A DNA stretch of 9,595 bases from an uncultured Clostridia bacterium. Lineage in GTDB: Bacteria; Bacillota; Clostridia; Oscillospirales; Oscillospiraceae. The DNA is taken from NCBI GenBank assembly GCA_946539175.1, contig CAMNHH010000085.1, positions 1 to 9,595 of the forward strand, written 5' to 3'. The notes under the pieces are model-generated. The model worked only from the letters and a program-made list of their open reading frames with translations, searched no databases and was not told the origin of the DNA. The translations under genes and the position numbers were made by a program. Positions 1-6,066 of the stretch are shown piece by piece; within the stretch, counting starts at the first letter, position 1, and each line of letters opens with the position of its first letter.

Positions 1-356
1 ACCACGTCCATCATGTTGATGGCCACCACCACGGGGATGCCCAGCTCCGTCAGCTGGGTGGTCAGATACAGGTTGCGCTCCAGATTGGAGCCGTCCACGA
101 TGTTCAGAATGGCGTCGGGCCGCTCTCCGATCAGGTAGTTCCGGGCCACAACCTCTTCCAGCGTATAGGGGGACAGGGAGTAGATGCCGGGCAGGTCGGT
201 GACGACCACGTCGTCATGCTTCTTCAGCTTGCCCTCCTTCTTCTCCACGGTGACGCCGGGCCAGTTGCCCACGAACTGGTTGGAGCCGGTCAGAGCGTTG
301 AACAGGGTCGTCTTGCCGCTGTTGGGGTTGCCCGCCAGGGCGATTCTCAATGACAT
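1..356 (-). CDS. feoB: Ferrous iron transporter FeoB, N-terminal G domain (partial, cut by window edge)
   Basis: FeoB is the inner-membrane ferrous iron permease with a cytosolic N-terminal GTPase domain. Only the first 118 codons lie here, all within the G domain. Visible GTPase motifs: G1 P-loop GNPNSGKT (residues 9-16), the FeoB-typical GNWPGVTVEK switch-I region with the G2 Thr (30-39), G3 DLPG (54-57) and G4 NMMD (114-117). The start ATG at 356 is chosen because the protein begins directly with the MSLRIALAGNPN strand and P-loop as in other FeoB proteins, and an AAAGGAAG ribosome site lies a few bases upstream. It is the third gene of a minus-strand feoA-feoA-feoB operon, separated from the second feoA by 105 bases that contain a perfect inverted repeat. 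The membrane part is outside the window. The family assignment is very secure. Confidence 0.97.
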   Translation of the reverse strand, partial: MSLRIALAGNPNSGKTTLFNALTGSNQFVGNWPGVTVEKKEGKLKKHDDVVVTDLPGIYSLSPYTLEEVVARNYLIGERPDAILNIVDGSNLERNLYLTTQLTELGIPVVVAINMMDV

Positions 357-397
357 ATCGTTCTTCCTTTCTTTCAACGCGTTTGCGTTTCTTTTTT

Positions 398-439
398 GTT
401 AGACATATCTAATTTGCGTGCAAATTAGATATGTCTAAC
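398..439. promoter_or_regulatory. Perfect 19-bp inverted repeat between feoA and feoB; candidate tandem metalloregulator operators
   Basis: The arms 398-416 and 421-439 are exact reverse complements around a 4-base centre (CGTG). Each arm contains a box that is itself nearly palindromic: GTTAGACATATCTAAT (398-413) and ATTAGATATGTCTAAC (424-439). The 14-base core TTAG-N6-CTAA matches its own complement at 6 of 7 pairs. TTAG...CTAA half-sites resemble DtxR/IdeR-type operators, which regulate feo genes in several bacteria; assignment to that family is inference. Neither strand has a T-run after the stem, so this is not a usual intrinsic terminator. In the mRNA it would also form a very stable hairpin 42 bases before feoB. 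Confidence 0.7.
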
Positions 440-461
440 TCATGCGCGCAAAAGCGCTGTG

Positions 462-683
462 TTACTGAATTTCGATCATCTCGGCGTCGGCCTTCCGCAG
501 GGAAAGCTCGTAGCCCCGGACGGTGATTTCCACAGGGTCTCCCAGAGGGGCCACCTTGCGGACGTAGATCTCCACGTTTTTGGTAATACCCATGTCCATG
601 ATGCGGCGCTTGACGGCGCCCTCACCGTGGATCTTCACCACCTTGACGGTGGAGCCGATTTTGGCTTCTCTCAAAGTCTTCAT
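462..683 (-). CDS. feoA: FeoA-family ferrous iron transport accessory protein (second copy)
   Basis: This 73-residue protein has the SH3-like fold signature of FeoA: an opening MKTLREAKIGSTVKV segment, a central RRIMDMGITKNVEIYV stretch (the Gly after the short helix, then a beta strand), and a closing segment VEITVRGYELSLRKADAEMI, where GYELSLRK is the typical FeoA C-terminal motif. FeoA binds or modulates FeoB in the cytoplasm during Fe(II) uptake. The ATG at 683 is preceded by a strong GGAGGA site about 6 bases upstream. It lies 32 bases downstream of the first feoA and 105 bases upstream of feoB, in the same orientation. Length is normal for the family (70-90 residues). It is clearly different in sequence from its neighbour, so this is an old paralogue rather than a recent duplication. 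Confidence 0.93.
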   Translation of the reverse strand: MKTLREAKIGSTVKVVKIHGEGAVKRRIMDMGITKNVEIYVRKVAPLGDPVEITVRGYELSLRKADAEMIEIQ

Positions 684-715
684 ATGCTTCCTCCTTCTGT
701 GTTTGGCTTACAAAA

Positions 716-928
716 TCAAACCAGGATCCTCTGGGCCATTTCCCGGCTGATGGCCACCCGGGTCTCCTTGACGTTCACGATGACGTTGCCGTTCAAGGTG
801 GTGACCACCGTCACGGCGCCGCCCACCACAAAGCCCAGGTCCGCCAGGTGCTGTCTGAGCTCCGGCTGACCGCCGATTCGTTTGATGACGTTCTGCTCCC
901 CCTCCGGGGCGTAACATAAGGGCATCAT
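716..928 (-). CDS. feoA: FeoA-family protein (first copy)
   Basis: This 70-residue protein has a FeoA-like SH3 layout: an N-terminal MMPLCYAPEGEQN segment, then IGGQPELRQHLADLGFVVGGAVTVV (short helix, LG turn, beta strand), then NVIVNVKETRVAISREMAQRI, equivalent to the GYELSLRK region. It is the first gene after the feo promoter. Two adjacent ATG codons (928 and 925) could start it; the first is used here, with an AAAGGAAA site about 8 bases upstream. The divergence of the final motif (ETRVAISRE in place of GYELSLRK) suggests a role specialised from that of the second FeoA, for example regulatory rather than FeoB-binding, but that is inference. A two-FeoA arrangement before FeoB is common in Clostridia. 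Confidence 0.9.
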   Translation of the reverse strand: MMPLCYAPEGEQNVIKRIGGQPELRQHLADLGFVVGGAVTVVTTLNGNVIVNVKETRVAISREMAQRILV

Positions 929-992
929 GCTGTTTTCCTTTCTCGATTCCGGGTTCTTCCCGGTAGTTGTCCTACGCTAACCTTTCGGCCCT

Positions 993-1021
993 ATTATAGT
1001 TACCTGCGTCTAACTTGTCAA
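993..1021 (-). promoter_or_regulatory. Consensus sigma-70-type promoter of the feo operon
   Basis: Read on the minus strand, TTGACA (1021-1016) and TATAAT (998-993) are both perfect hexamers separated by exactly 17 bases. Transcription would start near 986, about 58 bases before the first feoA. A promoter this strong in an iron operon implies control by a repressor; a candidate operator fills the spacer. Confidence 0.88.
999..1014. promoter_or_regulatory. Candidate repressor box in the feo promoter spacer
   Basis: The box GTTACCTGCGTCTAAC has GTTA...TAAC ends in inverted orientation. It matches the feoB-proximal box ATTAGATATGTCTAAC at 11 of 16 positions, including the whole GTCTAAC end. It lies entirely between the -35 and -10 hexamers, where a bound protein would block RNA polymerase. 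A further GCTAACC element at 976-982, just downstream of the predicted start site, may be an additional half-site. Identity of the regulator (DtxR/IdeR-like) is inferred from the half-site and the genes. Confidence 0.5.
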
Positions 1022-1063
1022 GTATTTTTTTGGGGAAAATATTTTTTCCGGGAAAAATCAAAA
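1022..1063 (-). promoter_or_regulatory. A/T-tract region upstream of the feo promoter (possible UP element)
   Basis: Immediately upstream of the feo -35 box (minus strand), runs of A and T dominate (for example AAAAAATATTTTCCCC), in sharp contrast to the GC-rich coding DNA around it. A-tracts in this position commonly bind the RNA polymerase alpha subunit. The same stretch precedes recD2 on the other strand. Function is inferred from position and composition only. Confidence 0.4.
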
Positions 1064-1093
1064 TTGGGACTATGCAGAACGGGATTTTTTGTG

Positions 1094-1161
1094 TATTATA
1101 AAGGGTAGGCATGGCGCGAGTCCCGCGCCGGCGCTTAGCATATCTGATTTTGAGGTACGGC
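1094..1161 (+). promoter_or_regulatory. recD2 upstream region: weak -10 candidate and leader hairpin
   Basis: TATTAT (1094-1099) or TATAAA (1097-1102) could be a -10 element, but no convincing -35 lies 16-18 bases upstream, so the promoter is uncertain. A GC-only hairpin follows: GGCGCG (1113-1118) pairs with CGCGCC (1124-1129) around a 5-base loop, with no T-run after it. It would sit in the 5' leader if translation starts at 1162. Confidence 0.35.
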
Positions 1162-3414
1162 ATGGAAAAGGAATTGGTCCGCATTGAGGGCAGCGTGGCG
1201 GCTGTGGTGTTTCAGAACCAGGAAAACGGCTACACCGTGCTGCGGCTGAAGGACGAAAAGGGAGAGCAGATCACCGTAGTGGGCACCGTGCCGGAGACCA
1301 TGCCCGGCGAGCGTCTGCGGGTGGAGGGCCGCTGGTGCAGCCACAGCACCTACGGCAGGCAGCTGGAGATCGTCACCCTGGAGCGGCTGATGCCCGAGTC
1401 CCGGATCGAGATTCTGGCCTATCTCTCCTCCCACGCCGTCCGGGGCGTGGGCCCCAGGATCGCCGCCCGGATTGTGGATCGCTTCGGAGCCGAGAGCCTG
1501 AAGGTCATCGAAAACGACCCGGAGCGCCTGGCCCAGGTGCCGGGCATCTCCGCCGCCAAGGCCCGGGAGATCCAGGAGAGCTTCCAGTCCCAGCAGGGAC
1601 TGCGGCACCTGGCGGAGTTCCTCAGCGGCTACCGGCTGCCCGCAGAGCTGGCGGTGCGGATCTACCGGGCCTACGGAGAGCTCTCCATGATGGCCATACA
1701 GGACAATCCTTACTTTCTCACGGAGGAGGGCTTCAACGCCCCCTTCGCCCAGGTGGACGCCTTCGCCCTGGAGCTGGGCTTCGACGGCGACGATCAGCGC
1801 CGGGTGGACGCGGGCATCCTCTATGAGCTCAGCTACAATTCCGCCGGGGGCCACGTCTTTGTGCCGGAGCCCCAGCTGACGGAGGCCGCCTCCGCCTTTC
1901 TGCGGCTGCCGGTGGAAATCATCCGGGAGGGGCTGCTGCGGCTGGCGGAGCAGGAGCGGATCAGGATGGATCAGGTGGCCTCCCTGACGGCGGTGTATCT
2001 GCCCGCCTACGGCGAGGCGGAGCGTTATCTGGCCCGCCGCTTCACGCAGATGACCGGGGGCCGGGTCCCCCTGCCGGTGGATCTGGCGGGGACCGTGGCC
2101 CGGATCGAGGCGGCCCAGGCCCTCGAATACGCCCAGCTTCAGCGGGAGGCCATCTACGCCGCCGCGACGGAGCGGATGCTGCTCGTCACCGGCGGCCCCG
2201 GCACCGGCAAGACCACCACCCTGCGGGGCATTCTGGATCTGTTTGAGCAGATGCGGCTCAAGACCTTCCTGGCGGCCCCCACCGGCCGGGCGGCCAAGCG
2301 GCTGACGGAGCTGACGGGCCGGGACGCCTCCACCATCCACCGGCTTTTGGAGGTGGACGTCTCCCCCGAGACGGGGGACATGATCTTCGTCCACAACGCC
2401 CGCAATCCCCTGAGCTGCGACGCGGTGATCGTGGACGAGAGCTCCATGGTGGACCTGCTTCTGATGTACGATCTGGTGCAGGCCCTGCCGGAGAAATGCC
2501 GGCTGATCCTGGTGGGAGACCCGGACCAGCTGCCCTCCGTGGGGGCCGGCAACGTGTTTTCCGACCTGATCCGCAGCGAGCGGATCCCCACGGTGCGGCT
2601 GACGGAGATCTTCCGGCAGGCCCGGGAGAGTCTCATCGTCATGAACGCCCACCGGGTCAACCGGGGGGAGCTGCCGGAGCTGCGGGAAAAGAAAAAGGAC
2701 TTCTTCTTCCTCCAGCGGAACAGCGACGAGGCGGTGTGTCAGACCGTCACGGAGCTCTGCGCCCGGCGTCTGCCCCAGAACATGGGCTTCCGCCCCGAGG
2801 ACATCCAGGTGCTGACCCCCACCCGCAAGGGGGAGACCGGCACCCGGGCGCTGAACCGCCTGCTGCAGCAGGCCCTGAATCCCCCCGCCGAGGGCAAGCA
2901 CGAAAAGCGCCACGGGGAGCTGATCTTCCGGGAGGGGGACCGGGTCATGCAGATCCGGAACAACTACGACATCATCTGGAACCGGGTGGGCGGCGCCGGC
3001 ATGGGCTCCGGCATCTTCAACGGGGACGTGGGCACCGTGGAGTCCATCGACTACCAGGCCCAGAATCTCACCATCCGCTTCGACGACCGGCAGGCCGTCT
3101 ACACCTACGATATGCTCTCTCAGCTGGAGCCCGCCTACGCCATGACGGTCCACAAGAGCCAGGGCAGCGAATACCGGGCCGTGGTGCTCTGCGCCTGGCG
3201 GGGGACTCCCCTGCTGCTGAGCCGGAGCATCCTCTACACCGCCATCACCCGGGCCCGGGAGCTGCTGATCGTGGTGGGCGACCAGGGGGTGGTGGAGTAC
3301 ATGGTCCGCAACGACAAGCGGCAAAAACGCTTCAGCGGTCTGAAATGGCGGCTGTGCCACCCGGAGTCCGACCCCCTTGCGCCCGATTCCCCGGGAGCGC
3401 TTCCCTGTCCTTGA
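1162..3414 (+). CDS. recD2: RecD2-type ATP-dependent DNA helicase (RecD/TraA family, superfamily 1B)
   Basis: RecD2 is a cytoplasmic 5'-3' DNA helicase working outside RecBCD, linked in Bacillus and Deinococcus to replication-fork stability and repair. The 750-residue product shows the expected order: an N-terminal OB-like segment, tandem helix-hairpin-helix motifs (AVRGVGPRIAARI near 92-104 and LAQVPGISAAKAREI near 123-137), Walker A GGPGTGKT (344-351), Walker B VDESSM (424-429), motif III GDPDQLP (452-458), the EIFRQA motif, VHKSQGSE (663-670) and TAITRAREL (693-701). All helicase motifs look intact. The frame is open back to an ATG at 1111, but ATG 1162 is preferred: it gives the family-typical MEKELVRIEGSV start and has a GAGG site 6 bases upstream, whereas the extra 17 residues are basic and atypical. 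Followed 50 bases later by comF. Confidence 0.95.
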   Translation: MEKELVRIEGSVAAVVFQNQENGYTVLRLKDEKGEQITVVGTVPETMPGERLRVEGRWCSHSTYGRQLEIVTLERLMPESRIEILAYLSSHAVRGVGPRIAARIVDRFGAESLKVIENDPERLAQVPGISAAKAREIQESFQSQQGLRHLAEFLSGYRLPAELAVRIYRAYGELSMMAIQDNPYFLTEEGFNAPFAQVDAFALELGFDGDDQRRVDAGILYELSYNSAGGHVFVPEPQLTEAASAFLRLPVEIIREGLLRLAEQERIRMDQVASLTAVYLPAYGEAERYLARRFTQMTGGRVPLPVDLAGTVARIEAAQALEYAQLQREAIYAAATERMLLVTGGPGTGKTTTLRGILDLFEQMRLKTFLAAPTGRAAKRLTELTGRDASTIHRLLEVDVSPETGDMIFVHNARNPLSCDAVIVDESSMVDLLLMYDLVQALPEKCRLILVGDPDQLPSVGAGNVFSDLIRSERIPTVRLTEIFRQARESLIVMNAHRVNRGELPELREKKKDFFFLQRNSDEAVCQTVTELCARRLPQNMGFRPEDIQVLTPTRKGETGTRALNRLLQQALNPPAEGKHEKRHGELIFREGDRVMQIRNNYDIIWNRVGGAGMGSGIFNGDVGTVESIDYQAQNLTIRFDDRQAVYTYDMLSQLEPAYAMTVHKSQGSEYRAVVLCAWRGTPLLLSRSILYTAITRARELLIVVGDQGVVEYMVRNDKRQKRFSGLKWRLCHPESDPLAPDSPGALPCP

Positions 3415-3464
3415 CCGTCCGCCGTCGGCTGCCCGTCAGCCGGCTCTGATTGGGGGAATCCGCG

Positions 3465-4118
3465 ATGAACGCTTTTGGCCGCGCCGTGAAGGAGCTGCTT
3501 TGGCCGCCCCGCTGCATCCTCTGCCGCCGGCTGCCCGAGACCGGGGCGGAGCGGCTCTGTCCGGGCTGTCGGGCCGGACTGCCGGAGCCCTTTTCCGGCC
3601 CCAGGCGGGGCAGCGGCTACGGGCGCTGGGCCGCGGCCCTCTGGTATGAGGGCAGGCTGCGGGAGTCCTTCCACCGCTTCAAATTCGGCGGCTGCGGCTT
3701 CTACGCCGAGATCTACGGTCCCTGGCTGGCGGAGGCGGTCCGCAAGCAGCTGGGCACGGACTTCGATCTGCTCACCTACGTCCCCATCAGCCCCCTGCGC
3801 CGCCGGAGGCGGGGCTTCGACCAGAGCCTGCTGCTGGCCCGGGAGGCCGGGAAGGCCCTGGGCATGGAGCCGGTCCGCACGCTGAAAAAGCGGAATCTGG
3901 TGAAGCCCCAGTCCCGGACCCTGGGCCCGCAGGCCCGGCAGAAGAACGTCCGGGGCGCCTTCCGGGTCACGGACCCGGATCTGGTCCGGGGCCGGCGCCT
4001 GCTGCTGATCGACGACGTGCTGACCTCCGGCGCCACCGTCTCCGAGGCCAGCCGGGTTCTGAGGGCCGCCGGCGCCAGATCCGTGGACGTGGCCGTGCTG
4101 GCGGCGGCGCCGAAATAA
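3465..4118 (+). CDS. comF: ComF family protein (phosphoribosyltransferase-like, competence-associated)
   Basis: ComF proteins act in uptake of single-stranded DNA in naturally competent bacteria, with a type I phosphoribosyltransferase fold. The 217-residue product has the N-terminal zinc-finger-like cysteines C17-x2-C20 and C32-x2-C35 (CILC...CPGC), a central basic RRRRRGFDQS segment matching the ComF R-GFNQ motif, the QSRTLGPQAR-KNVRGAF motif, and the PRPP-binding loop LLIDDVLTSGAT (about 180-191). ATG 3465 is chosen because GGGGGA (3451-3456) is correctly spaced before it; a TTG in the same frame at 3450 overlaps that site and is unlikely. It follows recD2 after 50 bases with no terminator between, so the two are probably co-transcribed. 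No other competence gene is visible, so a role in DNA uptake here is inferred. Confidence 0.93.
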   Translation: MNAFGRAVKELLWPPRCILCRRLPETGAERLCPGCRAGLPEPFSGPRRGSGYGRWAAALWYEGRLRESFHRFKFGGCGFYAEIYGPWLAEAVRKQLGTDFDLLTYVPISPLRRRRRGFDQSLLLAREAGKALGMEPVRTLKKRNLVKPQSRTLGPQARQKNVRGAFRVTDPDLVRGRRLLLIDDVLTSGATVSEASRVLRAAGARSVDVAVLAAAPK

Positions 4119-4163
4119 GCCCGTCCCGGGCCCCGTCCCGAAGCAGTCAAACAACAAGATAAA

Positions 4164-4176
4164 TTATTATGATATA
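4164..4176 (+). promoter_or_regulatory. Possible promoter element before mreB
   Basis: An A/T-only island (AAATTATTATGATATA, 4161-4176) with a TATGAT at 4168-4173 interrupts GC-rich DNA in the 70-base gap between comF and mreB. No good -35 hexamer lies 16-18 bases upstream, and a start site at about 4180 would leave a very short leader. It may simply be an unstructured ribosome-loading region. The ribosome site AGGTGA (4178-4183) lies 5 bases before ATG 4189. Confidence 0.3.
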
Positions 4177-4188
4177 CAGGTGAACGCT

Positions 4189-5220
4189 ATGTCATTTCTT
4201 TCCAAAGACCTGGGCATCGACCTGGGAACAGCCAACGTGGTGATCTACGCCGAGGGCAAGGGCATCGTGCTCCGGGAGCCCTCCGTGGTGGCGGTGGACA
4301 AAAACACCGGCAAGATCCTGAAGGTGGGCGCGGCGGCCCGGAACATGCTGGGCCGGACCCCCGGCAACGTGGTGGCCATGCGGCCCCTGCGGGAGGGCGT
4401 GGTCTCCGACTATGAGCTGACGGAGCGGATGCTGGCGGAATTCTTCCGGCAGATCTTCAAGTACGCCTTCGTCAAGCCCCGGGTGGTGATCTCCGTCCCC
4501 AGCGGCATCACCAGCATCGAGGAGCGGGCCGTGGTCCAGATCGCCCAGGAGGCGGGGGCCCGGCGGGTCTATCTGATCGAGGAGCCCCTGGCCGCGGCCC
4601 TGGGGGCCAATCTGAGCTTTGACGGTCCCGACGGCCACATGGTGGTGGACATCGGCGGCGGCACCACCGACATCGGCGTGCTGACCATGAACGGTCTGGC
4701 CAACTCCGCCTCCATCCGGGTGGCGGGGGACAACTTCGACGACGCCATCATCCGCTACCTGCGGAAGAAGTACGGCCTCATCGTGGGCCAGACCATCGCG
4801 GAGGAGACCAAGATCAACGTGGGCGCCGTCTACGACCGGGGCGAGCCGGTGGAGGCCCTGGTGAAGGGCCGGGACTTCAAGACCGGTCTGGCCCGGGAGA
4901 TCAGCGTCAGCTCCGCGGACATGCTGGAGGCCCTGCGCCGTCCCGCCCGCCAGATCACCGACGAGATCCTGGCGGTGCTGGAGCAGACCACGCCGGAGCT
5001 GGTGGCGGACATCGCCCGCAACGGCATCGTCCTCACCGGCGGCGGCGCCCAGCTCTGGGGCATGGACAAGCTGATCACCGAGCGCACCGGTATGCAGTGT
5101 ACCGTGGCGGACGACGCCGACTCCTGCGTGGCCTACGGCTGCGGCAAGAGCCTGGGCTGGATCAACCGCATGCAGGAGGGCCCCATCAATTTTGCCAGAA
5201 GGAAATTGCTGAAGGAGTAA
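4189..5220 (+). CDS. mreB: MreB/Mbl-family rod-shape actin homologue
   Basis: Bacterial actin that polymerises under the membrane and guides peptidoglycan synthesis. The 343-residue product has all the actin-fold ATP-site motifs: phosphate-1 GIDLGTANVVIY (9-20), the EEPLAAALGA catalytic/connect region (E131, E132), phosphate-2 DIGGGTTD (154-161) and adenosine motif GIVLTGGGAQL (279-289). The short N-terminus MSFLSKDLGIDLG and the KGIVLREPSVVAVDKNTG segment resemble Bacillus Mbl at least as much as MreB, so which paralogue it is cannot be settled here. ATG 4189 is chosen over an in-frame GTG at 4180 because the latter overlaps the AGGTGA ribosome site. It lies 70 bases after comF and 33 before an AIM24-family gene. 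mreC and mreD, the usual partners of mreB, do not follow it. Confidence 0.93.
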   Translation: MSFLSKDLGIDLGTANVVIYAEGKGIVLREPSVVAVDKNTGKILKVGAAARNMLGRTPGNVVAMRPLREGVVSDYELTERMLAEFFRQIFKYAFVKPRVVISVPSGITSIEERAVVQIAQEAGARRVYLIEEPLAAALGANLSFDGPDGHMVVDIGGGTTDIGVLTMNGLANSASIRVAGDNFDDAIIRYLRKKYGLIVGQTIAEETKINVGAVYDRGEPVEALVKGRDFKTGLAREISVSSADMLEALRRPARQITDEILAVLEQTTPELVADIARNGIVLTGGGAQLWGMDKLITERTGMQCTVADDADSCVAYGCGKSLGWINRMQEGPINFARRKLLKE

Positions 5221-5253
5221 TTTCACGATAATTGATTGAAGGAGGAAACACGA

Positions 5254-5931
5254 ATGCAGTACCAGATCCACGGAGAGCCCATGCCGGTTGTGATTTGCAA
5301 CCTGAACCCGGGCGAGAGCATGATCAGCGAAGCCGGCGCCATGAGCTGGATGACCCCCAACATGCAGATGCAGACCTCCGGCGGCGGCGCCGGGAAGATG
5401 TTCGGCCGTATGTTCTCCGGCGAGAGCCTCTTCCAGAACGTCTACACCGCCCAGAGCGGCCCCGGCATGATCGCCTTCGCCTCCAGCTTCCCCGGCTCCA
5501 TCCGGGCCTTTGAGATCAGCCCCAGCCACTCCATCATCTGCCAGAAGAAGGCCTTCCTGGCCTCCACCGCCGGGGTGGAGCTCAGCGTCCATTTCCAGAA
5601 GAAGCTGGGCGCCGGCTTCTTCGGCGGCGAGGGCTTCATCATGCAGCGGCTCTCGGGCAGCGGCATTGCCTTCATCGAGATCGACGGCTCCACCATGGAG
5701 TACAACCTGGCCCCCGGCCAGCAGCTGGTGATCGACACCGGTTATCTGGCCATGATGGACGACAGCGTACAGCTGGACGTGCAGGCCGTCAGGGGCGTGA
5801 AGAACGTCCTCTTCGGCGGCGAGAGTCTGTTCAACACCGTCGTCACCGGCCCGGGCCGCGTCCTGCTGCAGACCATGCCCATGTCTTCCTTCGTCGGGGC
5901 CATCAGCAGCCTGATGCCCAACAGAAAATAA
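5254..5931 (+). CDS. AIM24 / TIGR00266 family protein of unknown function
   Basis: A 225-residue protein matching the AIM24 (DUF124, TIGR00266) family by its opening IHGEPMPVVICNLNPGESMISEAGAMSWM, the MFSGESLFQNVYTA segment, the FEISPSHSIICQKKAFLAST region and the closing GGESLFNTVVTGPGRVLLQTMP. Mitochondrial AIM24 affects inner-membrane organisation; the bacterial role is not established. It has no signal peptide or membrane segment, so it is probably cytoplasmic, and it is rich in Gly and beta-strand patterns. A motif is repeated internally: SGESLF (55-60) and GGESLF (188-193), each followed by a similar strand, consistent with the pseudo-repeated beta fold of the family. ATG 5254 has an AAGGAGG site 8 bases upstream. 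It is the last gene of the recD2-comF-mreB run, and the 33-base gap to mreB indicates co-expression. Confidence 0.88.
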   Translation: MQYQIHGEPMPVVICNLNPGESMISEAGAMSWMTPNMQMQTSGGGAGKMFGRMFSGESLFQNVYTAQSGPGMIAFASSFPGSIRAFEISPSHSIICQKKAFLASTAGVELSVHFQKKLGAGFFGGEGFIMQRLSGSGIAFIEIDGSTMEYNLAPGQQLVIDTGYLAMMDDSVQLDVQAVRGVKNVLFGGESLFNTVVTGPGRVLLQTMPMSSFVGAISSLMPNRK

Positions 5932-5946
5932 GGACGCGCCGAACAC

Positions 5947-5990
5947 ACGCCCCCCGCCGCTTTTTCAGCGGCGGGGGGCGTCATTTTTTT
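5947..5990 (+). terminator. Strong intrinsic terminator after the AIM24 gene
   Basis: A perfect 14-bp, nearly all-GC stem (5947-5960 with 5968-5981) around a 7-base loop is followed by a run of seven T (5984-5990). It lies 16 bases after the AIM24 stop codon and ends the recD2-comF-mreB-AIM24 unit. On the minus strand no T-run follows, so it does not obviously terminate queT; no clear queT terminator was seen between 5991 and 6066. Confidence 0.95.
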
Positions 5991-6066
5991 CGTGCTTTGT
6001 CAACCTTTTCGGCGGAAAAAGCGTCTATTTCTACAGGAGGCGGAATTGCCCCTTCCCGTCGGCGGC

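Noticed and set aside
398..439. Reading the feoA-feoB inverted repeat as an intrinsic terminator
   Set aside because: No T-run follows the stem on either strand (minus strand continues AAAAAAGAAACG) and the stem is AT-rich; termination here would also cut feoB off.
459..869. 136-residue frame across the two feoA genes on the opposite strand
   Set aside because: Complement of clear FeoA genes; no ribosome site, no family resemblance.
972..1184. 70-residue minus-strand frame over the feo-recD2 gap
   Set aside because: Covers the feo promoter and AT-rich region; sequence resembles nothing and it has no convincing ribosome site.
1135..3360. 741-residue open frame antisense to recD2
   Set aside because: Low-complexity His/Gly/Leu/Pro-rich product with no family features, in the complement of a gene with intact helicase motifs; a usual artefact of GC-rich codon use.
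3413..3445. Small stem (CGGCTG/CAGCCG) between recD2 and comF as a terminator
   Set aside because: Only about 6 bp and no T-run, so it is unlikely to end transcription.
2496..3449. 317-residue frame overlapping the recD2 3' half on the same strand
   Set aside because: Ala/Gly/Pro/Arg-rich out-of-frame reading of recD2 with no recognisable domain.
3234..4157. 307-residue frame antisense to recD2 end and comF
   Set aside because: Low-complexity shadow of two well-supported genes.
4192..5946. 584-residue open frame antisense to mreB and the AIM24 gene
   Set aside because: Spans two real genes and their gap, rich in His/Gly/Asp, without ribosome site or domain; shadow frame.
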